Of a stretch of DNA of 11,106 bases, positions 1-7,288 are shown piece after piece. Below the pieces are notes generated by a model. The model had not been told where the DNA came from and ran no database searches. It saw only the letters and a program-made list of their open reading frames with translations. The DNA is taken from contig PMGM01000068.1 of NCBI GenBank assembly GCA_003158115.1, positions 1,897-13,002 on the forward strand, in the 5' to 3' direction. Source of the DNA: Methanobacterium sp. Lineage in GTDB: Archaea; Methanobacteriota; Methanobacteria; Methanobacteriales; Methanobacteriaceae. The translations under genes were made by a program, and so were the position numbers. How positions within the stretch are numbered: position 1 is the stretch's first letter; each line of letters starts with the position of its first letter.

Positions 1-855
1 AGGGAAATGCCTATTAAAGAACTTTTTAAGATTGCTGAGAGAGGTGGACGTGCAACAGGACTTAAAAAGATTGCATTAATAGGTGCAGCTGTTTCAGATC
101 ATAGTAAAATGGAAGAATTATGTGAGGGACTATATGAAATGGGCTTTCAGGTAACAACACCATCGTTAAGGATCGAATCTATTACAGATAACCTTCTCGA
201 AATCCTAAAACAAAGCGGACTTAAAACAATTACCATTGCACCCGAATCAATTTGGAAGGTAAGGAAAGCTGCTAATAAATCCATTACCAATGAAATGATC
301 GAGAGTACAATTAAAACTGCATTTAAACACAGTTTGAATGTTAAACTTTATTTTATGCTGGGACTTCCAACAGAAAACCAAAATGATATTAGATATCTGG
401 GGGATTATATTAAAGAACTTATTAGGATGGGACAGAGAAAAAATCAGGTACGTTTGAGTATAAATCCATTCATACCCAAACCTCATACACCGTTTCAGTG
501 GGAAGGATTTAACTTGGAAGAGCTCAAATCAAAGATAGATTATATAAATTCAATTATCAAAATAAAATCGTTTAAGATAGAAAATCCAAAAAATGCCCTG
601 ATACAATATGTTTTATCAATGAGTGGTCAAAGTTTAGGTGATGTTCTTGAGCGTTCTATGAATGAAAAGATTTCAGTTAAGGAGTGGACAGAATTAGCAT
701 ATAAATGGGATCTAAACGATACTCTTCCATGGAAAAATATAGATGTTGGGATAAGCGATACATTTCTCAAAGATGAGTATAATAAAGCATTAAATGGGAA
801 TTTAACTCCATGGTGTGAAGAATTTGGATGTTATAACTGCGGAGCTTGTGATTAA
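1..855 (+). CDS. B12-binding-type radical SAM protein, C-terminal part (5' end outside window)
   Basis: The reading frame is open from base 1, so the ATG at 7 is probably internal and the gene begins upstream of the window. The visible 284 codons carry the later part of a radical SAM TIM barrel: GLKKIALIGAAVSDH, then APES followed by KAANKSITNEM, MLGLPTE, and INPFIPKPHTPFQW. This combination is typical of the cobalamin-binding radical SAM family related to TIGR03960/COG1032. The N-terminal B12 domain and the CxxxCxxC motif that binds the SAM [4Fe-4S] cluster would lie before the window. The C-terminus ends in a Cys cluster (CEEFGCYNCGACD) that could bind another metal or cluster. The substrate of this family is unknown to me. 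The gene converges on the permease gene 39 bp away, and the gap is T-rich on this strand (871-884), consistent with an archaeal terminator. Confidence 0.88.
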   Translation, partial: REMPIKELFKIAERGGRATGLKKIALIGAAVSDHSKMEELCEGLYEMGFQVTTPSLRIESITDNLLEILKQSGLKTITIAPESIWKVRKAANKSITNEMIESTIKTAFKHSLNVKLYFMLGLPTENQNDIRYLGDYIKELIRMGQRKNQVRLSINPFIPKPHTPFQWEGFNLEELKSKIDYINSIIKIKSFKIENPKNALIQYVLSMSGQSLGDVLERSMNEKISVKEWTELAYKWDLNDTLPWKNIDVGISDTFLKDEYNKALNGNLTPWCEEFGCYNCGACD

Positions 856-894
856 ATTATTATATATTAATTTATTACTTTTTATATTGAAAAC

Positions 895-2310
895 TTAACC
901 AAATTTTCTTCTAGTTCTAATGATCAGTTCACGCACCTGTTTAATGAATTTTGCAAGAAATATTTCATCCCTCTCAATAGTCTGTGAAACATAATCTTCT
1001 CCTTCTCTTAGTTCCCTTCTGGCTGTTTTAATCTCGGTTCTTGGAGCAAATATTGCATATACAGGTATTCCTAAAATTATTAAAACACCTCCAATAAGTA
1101 TCTGGTTAATAGCACATTGAGACATTATATAAATTGCCACAAGTACTCCCAAAACAGGTACTATCCATGGCAGTTTAAATCCTCCAGTACTATATTCTTT
1201 CCTCAGAGGAAATACCGAGACGCATGTTAAAAGATAGCAGAATAATAATGTAAAAACTGATAAGATTATAAGTTGACTTATGGTACCGAATACAGCAGCT
1301 ACAAATGTTACAATACCTTGAATTATTAGAGAAACATATGGTGTTTCATATTTTGGATGTACTTTGGCAAACATTCTTGGTAGTAATCCATCTGCAGCCA
1401 TTGCATATGGAATCCGTGCAGCTGACAAAATTCCTGCCTCATCAGATCCTGAAATTGAAAGTAATGCACCTATACTTAAAAATCCTGCACCGATTGTACC
1501 AACAAGTGTGTAACCAGCTAATGAAAGAGGAGCAGTTGATAATGAAAGTTGCATCCATGGGACCAGACCTAATATTACGAAATTGGTTATAATATAGAAA
1601 AGAGCAATAACTCCCATTCCAATACCAATTGCTAATGGTATGGTTCTTTTTGAATCAATTATCTCATCAGAAGGAACAGTAACTAGTTCAAATCCAACAT
1701 ATGCCCAAAATATAAGTACAATGGCACTTCCAAGACCACCAAACCCTAAGGGTGCTATGGGTGTGAAATTTGCAATTAGCAGTGCTGGTTTTAATATGAA
1801 ATATGCTATTCCTGCGATTGTAAATATCAGTATTGGGGCTATTTTAAGAACTGTTAAAATATCATTGGCTTTACCAGCCTGACGCACTCCAAAGTAATTA
1901 ATAAAGGTTAAAAATAACACAAAAAGAAATTTAATTATGATTTGAAAAACTTGGGGCATGTGTGGAATAAAAAATTCAAGATATGCAACAAAGGCCAGGG
2001 GAAATACGGCTATTGAACTCCATTCTGCTAATAACAGAGACCATCCGGCAATAAATCCAGTAAAATTTCCAAAAGCTCTCTTAGCATAGGCATAGGGACC
2101 CCCAACTTCGGGCACTAAAGATGAACATTCTGCAAAACATAAAGCTATTACAATGGCCATTAATCCTGCTATTAACCATGCAAACACTGCAAAAGGCCCT
2201 AAAAGTCCTGCTCCAAATGATGCTGCAATATATATATCTGCACCAACAATTGTACCAATAACTAGACTCACAACATCATACAGACCCAGTGATCTATTTA
2301 ACCCTGACAT
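895..2310 (-). CDS. APC-superfamily amino acid permease
   Basis: A 471-residue integral membrane protein with about 12 hydrophobic segments, matching APC amino acid/polyamine/cation transporters in length and pattern. It probably imports or exchanges an amino acid across the cytoplasmic membrane; the substrate cannot be read from sequence. TM1 has VIGTIVGADIY (about residues 17-27) where many APC members have an IGSGIF-like unwound segment, so an Asp sits where Gly or Ser is common. TM2-3 carry FAECSSLVPEVGGPYAY, the usual APC 'P..GG.Y.Y' region. The tail after about residue 425 is hydrophilic and charged (RRELREGED onward), likely cytoplasmic. I chose ATG 2310; the frame extends to a TTG at 2337, but that would cover the divergent promoter. 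It is transcribed away from an aminotransferase gene, which suggests an amino-acid metabolism context. Confidence 0.9.
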   Translation of the reverse strand: MSGLNRSLGLYDVVSLVIGTIVGADIYIAASFGAGLLGPFAVFAWLIAGLMAIVIALCFAECSSLVPEVGGPYAYAKRAFGNFTGFIAGWSLLLAEWSSIAVFPLAFVAYLEFFIPHMPQVFQIIIKFLFVLFLTFINYFGVRQAGKANDILTVLKIAPILIFTIAGIAYFILKPALLIANFTPIAPLGFGGLGSAIVLIFWAYVGFELVTVPSDEIIDSKRTIPLAIGIGMGVIALFYIITNFVILGLVPWMQLSLSTAPLSLAGYTLVGTIGAGFLSIGALLSISGSDEAGILSAARIPYAMAADGLLPRMFAKVHPKYETPYVSLIIQGIVTFVAAVFGTISQLIILSVFTLLFCYLLTCVSVFPLRKEYSTGGFKLPWIVPVLGVLVAIYIMSQCAINQILIGGVLIILGIPVYAIFAPRTEIKTARRELREGEDYVSQTIERDEIFLAKFIKQVRELIIRTRRKFG

Positions 2311-2345
2311 TAATTCGATATATATAATTGAAAACAAAAATAAGT
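2311..2345. promoter_or_regulatory. Compact divergent promoter between permease and aminotransferase genes
   Basis: Only 35 bases separate the two divergent start codons. TATATATAA at about 2319-2327 lies about 24 bases before ATG 2346, the spacing expected for a leaderless archaeal transcript. For the minus-strand permease the best TATA-like element is ACTTATTTTT (about 2334-2343 on the minus strand), about 29 bases before ATG 2310, again predicting little or no leader. There is no Shine-Dalgarno match in front of either start. The two core promoters interleave, so TBP/TFB binding for one gene could exclude the other. Element positions are seen in the sequence; use as promoters is inferred. 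Confidence 0.55.
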
Positions 2346-3470
2346 ATGGTAAAAATTATGGAACCCTCAAAACGTGTTAGATCAATAAATCTTTCTGAGA
2401 TAAGGAAGATGTTCGAAAAAGCGGATAAAAATTCAATAAACCTTGGGCTTGGAGAACCTGACTTCAACACCCCTGAACATATAATAGAAGCAACTTCAAT
2501 TGCTATGCGAGAAGGTTTCACCCATTACACATCAAATATGGGAATCCTTGAATTAAGAGAAGCAATATCAAAAAAGCTTAAAATAGATAATGGGATCGAT
2601 GCATCTCCAGAATCTATCCTGGTCACTGTTGGTGCCAGTGAAGCCATTTATATGTGTATGCAGGCATTGGTAGACCTTGGTGATGAAGTTTTAATTCCTG
2701 ATCCTGGTTTTTTATCGTATAAGGCATGTGTTAATCTTGCTGGGGGTGTTGCTCGTGGAGTTAAGCTTAAAATAGATAATGAACTCAGAATGACATCTGA
2801 AGACGTAACTGATGCAATAACTGACAAGACCAAGGCTATTATTTTGAATTCACCTTCAAATCCTACTGGAAGTGTTATGAAAAAGGAAGATATTAAAGCA
2901 ATAGCCGAAATTGCAGATGATAAAGGTATTTATTTAATATCTGATGAAGTGTACGAGAAAATAATATACGATAAAAAACATCACAGTCCAGCCAAATTTT
3001 GTGAGAATGGAATTACCATAAATGGATTCTCAAAATCCTATGCAATGACCGGGTTTAGAATAGGGTATGTAACTGCTAATTCAGAAATAATCGAAGAACT
3101 TTTGAAAATACATCAATATACAACAGCTTGTGCAAGTTCCATGGTTCAAAAAGGAGCTTTAGCTGCATTAGAAGGTCCTCAAAATAGTGTAGATGAAATG
3201 GTCTCTGAATTCAAAAGACGAAGAAATTTAGTTGTTAAAAGACTGAATGATATGGGAATTGAATGTATCAAACCTTATGGAGCATTCTATGTATTTCCCC
3301 GTGTTGATGATCCTGTTGAATTCATTAAGGAAGGACTAGAAAAGGGAGTTGTTATGGTAAATGGAAGAGCATTTGGGATTCATGGAAAAAATCATGTAAG
3401 ACTATCCTATGCAACATCCTATACCCAACTAGAAGAGGCTATGAACAGATTAGAATCTGTGGATATATAA
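2346..3470 (+). CDS. PLP-dependent class I aminotransferase (aspartate/aromatic-type, fold type I)
   Basis: A 374-residue cytoplasmic transaminase of the AAT class I family, close to the usual 370-400 residues. All key positions are present: NSPSNPTG (N172, contacts PLP O3'), SDEVYEK (D200, pyridine nitrogen; Y203), NGFSKSYAMTGFRIGY with the Schiff-base lysine K230, and RLSYA with R352 that binds the substrate alpha-carboxylate. The N-terminus has LGLGEPDFNTP, the family's substrate-lid segment. Such enzymes move amino groups between aspartate, aromatic or branched amino acids and 2-oxoglutarate; specificity is not readable here. ATG 2346 is preferred because it fits the TATA at about 2319-2327 as a leaderless start. 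ATG 2358 and TTG 2328 are alternatives. The next gene begins 22 bp downstream, so the two are probably cotranscribed. Confidence 0.93.
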   Translation: MVKIMEPSKRVRSINLSEIRKMFEKADKNSINLGLGEPDFNTPEHIIEATSIAMREGFTHYTSNMGILELREAISKKLKIDNGIDASPESILVTVGASEAIYMCMQALVDLGDEVLIPDPGFLSYKACVNLAGGVARGVKLKIDNELRMTSEDVTDAITDKTKAIILNSPSNPTGSVMKKEDIKAIAEIADDKGIYLISDEVYEKIIYDKKHHSPAKFCENGITINGFSKSYAMTGFRIGYVTANSEIIEELLKIHQYTTACASSMVQKGALAALEGPQNSVDEMVSEFKRRRNLVVKRLNDMGIECIKPYGAFYVFPRVDDPVEFIKEGLEKGVVMVNGRAFGIHGKNHVRLSYATSYTQLEEAMNRLESVDI

Positions 3471-3492
3471 TATTATTATTAAACGGTGTTTG

Positions 3493-4329
3493 ATGAAAGT
3501 TAAAACAATTAAAGAGGAGCTGATTATCAAAGCTCGTGAAATGGGTATTCCTTTGATTGGATTTGCTCCCGTCGAAAGATGGGCTGATCCTCCAAAAAAA
3601 CTTCCAAACAAGTTTAATGAATGGATACCTGAAGAATTCTGGCCACAATCAATATATACTGAAGTTAAAACAGTTATTGTTATTGGTCTTCCTGTTCAAC
3701 TTCCCATTGTTGAAACAGCGCCTTCAATTTATTATCATGAACTTTATACGATAGTAAACAATCTTTTGGACAGTAAGGCATATGAAATTTCAAATTATCT
3801 AACTGAAAAGGGTTGTCCTTCAATATATCTTCCAAGGGATGGTTATGGGAATATAGATATTCTTCTTGAAAATCCTGTGGCATTCTTTTCCCATAAACAT
3901 GCAGCTTATCTGGCAGGTATGGGATCCTTTGGGGAGAATAATGTTCTACTCACCAAGGATTATGGGCCACGGGTTAGATTCACATCCATATTTACATCTG
4001 CCATAATCGAGGGAGATCCAATCACAGGAGACGACTTCTGCACACATTGTGAAAGATGTATTAACCAGTGTCCAGTAAATGCCATTCCTAAACAGGTAGA
4101 ATCGAATGATAATTCCCTTAAAAGTTATAGGCCAATTGATAAAATAGCGTGTGCAACAAGGAGTAAAATGCTCAGGAAAGATTATAAATCTCCTTGTGGT
4201 ATCTGTATCAAGGTCTGTCCGGTTGGAATAGATAGAAAAATATTCAACAGGGAAGATATGTCCATTTATACGGACAATAGTAAATATAAAAAAGCATGGG
4301 ATCATGTTAAAAAGTATGGTAGCAGATAA
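3493..4329 (+). CDS. QueG-like protein with two [4Fe-4S] clusters (not a confirmed epoxyqueuosine reductase)
   Basis: A 278-residue protein resembling the N-terminal and Fe-S parts of epoxyqueuosine reductase QueG. It has the N-terminal motif AREMGIPLIGFAPVERW, a middle segment AGMGSFGENNVLLT that aligns with QueG AGLGWIGKNTLLI, and two ferredoxin-like cysteine sets: C183, C186, C189, C193 (CTHCERCINQCP) and C220, C235, C238, C242 (CGICIKVCP). Spacing fits two [4Fe-4S] clusters. It lacks the C-terminal HEAT-like region of full QueG (usually about 380 residues). The VDxxP segment holding the QueG catalytic Asp is not evident; NPVAFFSHKHAAYL stands there. Archaea generally make archaeosine rather than queuosine, so a different cobalamin- or Fe-S-linked reductase role is likely. 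ATG 3493 is preferred over TTG 3490; GGTG at 3485-3488 serves as the ribosome binding site. It sits 22 bp after the aminotransferase gene, likely in the same transcript. Confidence 0.8.
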   Translation: MKVKTIKEELIIKAREMGIPLIGFAPVERWADPPKKLPNKFNEWIPEEFWPQSIYTEVKTVIVIGLPVQLPIVETAPSIYYHELYTIVNNLLDSKAYEISNYLTEKGCPSIYLPRDGYGNIDILLENPVAFFSHKHAAYLAGMGSFGENNVLLTKDYGPRVRFTSIFTSAIIEGDPITGDDFCTHCERCINQCPVNAIPKQVESNDNSLKSYRPIDKIACATRSKMLRKDYKSPCGICIKVCPVGIDRKIFNREDMSIYTDNSKYKKAWDHVKKYGSR

Positions 4330-4353
4330 TTAGGGCATTATATAACAGACCAT

Positions 4354-4370
4354 GAAATATTATAAATATT
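4354..4370 (+). promoter_or_regulatory. Probable TATA promoter of the second aminotransferase gene
   Basis: GAAATATTATAAATATT contains a good archaeal TATA box (TTATAAATA) with an A-rich BRE-like stretch in front. Transcription would start near 4390, giving a leader of about 50 bases that ends in the G-rich ribosome binding region GGGAGATGGGG (4426-4436). The 111-bp gap before this gene supports independent transcription from the upstream pair. Confidence 0.5.
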
Positions 4371-4440
4371 TACAGTTTAATTGATACGATATTTGAAGTG
4401 TTTCATATTTTTTTGAATAATTAATGGGAGATGGGGTTAA

Positions 4441-5619
4441 ATGAAAGAATTATTTGCAGACAGAATGAGTAACGTACCGAGATCATTTGTAAGAGAAATT
4501 CTTCGAGTTACAGAGGATCCTGATATTATATCATTTGCTGGTGGACTTCCAAATCCCATTTCATTCCCACATAAGGAAATTGCAGAATCAGCTGCTGCTG
4601 TTTTTAAAGATTCAAGCAATGAAGCTCTTCAGTACGGTTCAACTGAAGGATACAAACCTTTAAGGGATTATATTGCTAAAAGATATCAAAATTCTGGTTT
4701 AGATGTAAATCCGGATAATATTCTCATGATCAATGGATCACAACAGGGATTGGATTTAATTGGTAAAGTATTTCTAAACCGTGATGATGTGGTGCTGATT
4801 GAAAGACCTACTTATCTGGCTGCCATACAATCATTTGGTTTGTATGAACCCAAATTTGTTTCAATACCACTTTTAGAAGATGGTGTAGATCTCGAAGTGC
4901 TTGAAGATATGGTGGAGTCTTTCAATCCTAAGTTTTTTTACTCGATCCCTAATTTCCAGAATCCTACAGGTATAACTTATTCAAAAAATAAACGGGAGAA
5001 AATTGGTGATATATTCAATGAGAATAACACCATTTTAGTAGAGGATAATCCCTATGGTGAGATAAGATTTATTGGAGAAGATTTGCCATCTATTAAAAAT
5101 TATATTGAAAACTCTGTGCTTCTTGGTTCTTTCTCAAAAATTGTATCACCCGGTATGAGGCTTGGATGGATTGTTGCAGATAAGGAAATTATGAACCATC
5201 TTATCACAGCAAAACAGGCATCAGATCTGCATTCAAACTATTTAACACAGATGATAGTACACCACTACCTAACAGGGTACGATGTAGAAAATCATATACA
5301 GGATATAAGGGATATGTATCGGATACAAAGGGATTGTATGGTGAATATGATCAAAAAATACTTCCCATCCGATGTTAAATACACCAAACCCGAAGGTGGC
5401 ATGTTTTTATGGGTAACTCTCCCAGAGGACATGTCTTCAATGGAGCTATTTGAAATTGCAATAAAAGAGAATGTTGCATTTGTACCTGGTGAAGCATTCT
5501 ATTCAAATAATCCTGAAACTAATACATTGAGGTTAAACTTCTCGAATTCTAATAAAAAAAAGATAGAGGAAGGTATAAAAAGATTGGGCCATGCCATAAA
5601 GTATTTAAAGCAAATATAA
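4441..5619 (+). CDS. PLP-dependent aminotransferase, Aro8/LysN (2-aminoadipate/aromatic) type
   Basis: A 392-residue fold type I transaminase of the COG1167/Aro8-LysN group, at the family's normal length. Supporting motifs are ISFAGGLPNP near the N-terminus, a segment these enzymes use for substrate recognition; NFQNPTGITY (N174); VEDNPYGEIRF (D202 for the PLP pyridine nitrogen, Y205); SFSKIVSPGMRLGW with Schiff-base lysine K233; and LRLNFS with R364 for the substrate carboxylate. Relatives act on 2-aminoadipate, aromatic or branched-chain amino acids with 2-oxoglutarate; I cannot choose among them. ATG 4441 follows the G-rich GGGAGATGGGG. It is the second, clearly distinct transaminase within 2.1 kb. 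It converges on alkA with a 57-bp gap. Confidence 0.92.
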   Translation: MKELFADRMSNVPRSFVREILRVTEDPDIISFAGGLPNPISFPHKEIAESAAAVFKDSSNEALQYGSTEGYKPLRDYIAKRYQNSGLDVNPDNILMINGSQQGLDLIGKVFLNRDDVVLIERPTYLAAIQSFGLYEPKFVSIPLLEDGVDLEVLEDMVESFNPKFFYSIPNFQNPTGITYSKNKREKIGDIFNENNTILVEDNPYGEIRFIGEDLPSIKNYIENSVLLGSFSKIVSPGMRLGWIVADKEIMNHLITAKQASDLHSNYLTQMIVHHYLTGYDVENHIQDIRDMYRIQRDCMVNMIKKYFPSDVKYTKPEGGMFLWVTLPEDMSSMELFEIAIKENVAFVPGEAFYSNNPETNTLRLNFSNSNKKKIEEGIKRLGHAIKYLKQI

Positions 5620-5658
5620 TAATAAAAAAATTAAATAAATTTTAAAATTTAAATACTT
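5599..5658. terminator. Possible bidirectional terminator: 11-bp inverted repeat between convergent genes
   Basis: AAGTATTTAAA (5599-5609) and TTTAAATACTT (5648-5658) form a perfect 11-bp inverted repeat with a 38-base loop that contains the palindrome AAATTTTAAAATTT. The left arm overlaps the last codons of the aminotransferase, and the right arm lies 18 bases past the alkA stop. Such AT-rich repeats can arise by chance, and archaeal termination depends mainly on T-tracts, so this is a weak call. Confidence 0.3.
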
Positions 5659-5676
5659 GATAATATCCTTGATATT

Positions 5677-6576
5677 TTAACAAACAGTTCTCAAATAATA
5701 CTCCCAGTAACCTTTATAATCTTCATATCCCTCTTCTATCTTTTTAAGATCCAATTCTGTAATTTTTGAACCATACACTTTCTCGGCACATTTTATGAGC
5801 ATTCTATCACTTCCAGAAAGCTCATCCATCCTGCCAAGGCCTCTTATAAGTTCTAAATGAGCAGACCATTCACCTATACCCTTTATGTTAAGTAGCCAAT
5901 TTTTAACTTCTTCAATAGGGGCTTTCCTTAAAAAGTCCTCATCAACTTCTGCAAATGATTCTGAAACATTGAAGAGATACTCAGATTTTCTACTATTTTT
6001 AAGAATAGAAATAAGTTTTTCTAATCCCAAATCTTGGATCTGATCAGCCGATGGAAAGGTCCAATAATCAACACCTTCGATGGTTATTTTATCACCTACA
6101 GATCGTGTAAACCTTTCTTTTATTGTATGAGCTGCTTTCATTGAGATTCTCTGACTTAAAACAGCCCATCCAGCACCTTCAAATGGGGTTAAAAATTTAA
6201 CTTGATGTAATCCATAAAGTTTGTTTATCACTGACTTAAAAGCATTATCATCCAGTCCATGACTATAAAATGGTTTTAAATCATCATCCAAACTCAGATA
6301 AAATTTTATTCTATCTAATAGTTCAGATTTAATATCGTCTGTTATGGTTTTATCTGAAAAAAAAGTATATGATAAAGCTGGTTTTTCAACAGTTCCTTGA
6401 TCTGTGAGTTTAAAACCCAAAGTTTGATCCTTTATATAAACAGCTTTGGTAAAGGATTGTTCATTTAATATTTGTTCACCGTTAGATGGTGCAAACATAT
6501 TCATAAAATTCATAGATTTAGAAAAATCAAATGGTGAAGTTGGAAAAATTTTTCCTTGAATGATTTTAACCTTCAT
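5677..6576 (-). CDS. AlkA-type DNA-3-methyladenine glycosylase (HhH-GPD superfamily)
   Basis: A 299-residue base-excision repair enzyme that would remove alkylated bases such as 3-methyladenine from DNA. The N-terminal third looks like the beta-rich AlkA domain. It is followed by the helical HhH-GPD core: GAGWAVLSQRISMKAAHTI (equivalent to the AlkA 'ILGQQVS' helix), then the helix-hairpin-helix KGIGEWSAHLELIRGLG (GIGEWSA at 233-239) and catalytic D257 in GSD. No Cys cluster follows, so it is not the Nth/MutY type. ATG 6576 is chosen because GGTGA lies five bases before it; TTG 6588 and GTG 6585 would include that site in the coding region. The gene starts 26 bases after the tRNA-Ser 3' end on the same strand, leaving no room for its own promoter outside the tRNA. 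Confidence 0.88.
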   Translation of the reverse strand: MKVKIIQGKIFPTSPFDFSKSMNFMNMFAPSNGEQILNEQSFTKAVYIKDQTLGFKLTDQGTVEKPALSYTFFSDKTITDDIKSELLDRIKFYLSLDDDLKPFYSHGLDDNAFKSVINKLYGLHQVKFLTPFEGAGWAVLSQRISMKAAHTIKERFTRSVGDKITIEGVDYWTFPSADQIQDLGLEKLISILKNSRKSEYLFNVSESFAEVDEDFLRKAPIEEVKNWLLNIKGIGEWSAHLELIRGLGRMDELSGSDRMLIKCAEKVYGSKITELDLKKIEEGYEDYKGYWEYYLRTVC

Positions 6577-6581
6577 TATTT

Positions 6582-6586
6582 TCACC
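6582..6586 (-). promoter_or_regulatory. Ribosome binding site of the alkA-like gene
   Basis: GGTGA on the minus strand, five bases before ATG 6576, matches the 3' end of archaeal 16S rRNA. It decides the start against the in-frame TTG 6588 and GTG 6585. Confidence 0.7.
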
Positions 6587-6602
6587 AAAGGTTATAATTA
6601 AA

Positions 6603-6687
6603 CGCCGGGGCCGGGATTTGAACCCGGGTGATCCAAAGGATCAGTGGATTAGCAGTCCACCGCCGTACCAGGCTGGGCCACCCCGAC
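6603..6687 (-). tRNA. tRNA-Ser(GCT)
   Basis: A complete 85-base class II tRNA. The acceptor stem GTCGGGG pairs with CCCCGGC (one G-U), followed by discriminator G, as expected for archaeal tRNA-Ser. The D arm has GCC/GGC with GG in the loop. The anticodon arm is GTGGA-CTGCTAA-TCCAC, giving anticodon GCT (6651-6653 on the other strand), which reads AGC/AGU. The long variable arm TGATCC-TTT-GGATCA forms a 6-bp stem, the serine identity element. The T arm is CCGGG-TTCAAAT-CCCGG. CCA is not encoded and no intron is visible. The gene lies 147 bases downstream of the SRP RNA on the same strand, with alkA next, so a common precursor is possible. Confidence 0.97.
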
Positions 6688-6834
6688 TTATATACTTACA
6701 AATTATTCTACAAAAAATTGTTTAAAATATGTAAATTTAGTAACAAATTAAAATACTCGTATTCAAATCATTTATTAGCCATGGTTTAAAAGCTTTTGGA
6801 ATTTTATTTAATGCCCTCAATGAATATTAATTTT
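6688..6834. other. Spacer between SRP RNA and tRNA-Ser
   Basis: This AT-rich 147-bp spacer contains no credible reading frame. There is no long T-run just downstream of the SRP RNA on the minus strand, so termination there is not obvious. TATTTTAAA (about 6720-6730, minus strand) and AGTATATAA (directly before the tRNA) are TATA-like. The second is too close to the mature 5' end to direct transcription from it. A short dyad AATAC-TC-GTATT lies at 6752-6763. Confidence 0.4.
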
Positions 6835-7147
<313 letters not shown>

Positions 7148-7257
7148 TAATCTTTATGTTTATTAGTATTTGAACCTTGTGATCGATCCATAAATAAATT
7201 TTAAAAATAATTATTTAAACAGAATTTTATTCAAAATTATTGCTTAAAACAAAAAAT

Positions 7258-7269
7258 ATTTTTATATTT
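7258..7269 (+). promoter_or_regulatory. TATA promoter of the PiT permease gene
   Basis: TTTTTATATTT, with an A-rich BRE-like AAAAAATA just before it, is centred about 24 bases ahead of ATG 7289. This predicts a leaderless or nearly leaderless mRNA, and no Shine-Dalgarno sequence precedes the start, which agrees. Confidence 0.6.
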
Positions 7270-7288
7270 CACAATATAAGATATAATT

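Noticed and set aside
7..9. ATG at base 7 as the true start of the radical SAM gene.
   Set aside because: The frame is open upstream to base 1, and the CxxxCxxC core that the family needs is absent downstream of this ATG, so it is an internal Met of a cut gene.
2311..2337. Longer permease reading frame starting at TTG 2337.
   Set aside because: It adds nine residues before MSGLNRS, uses a rare start and runs over the promoter of the divergent gene. ATG 2310 is simpler.
6752..6763. Short dyad AATAC-TC-GTATT as a regulator operator.
   Set aside because: It has only five base pairs per arm in AT-rich spacer, with no adjacent regulator and no second copy seen in the window.
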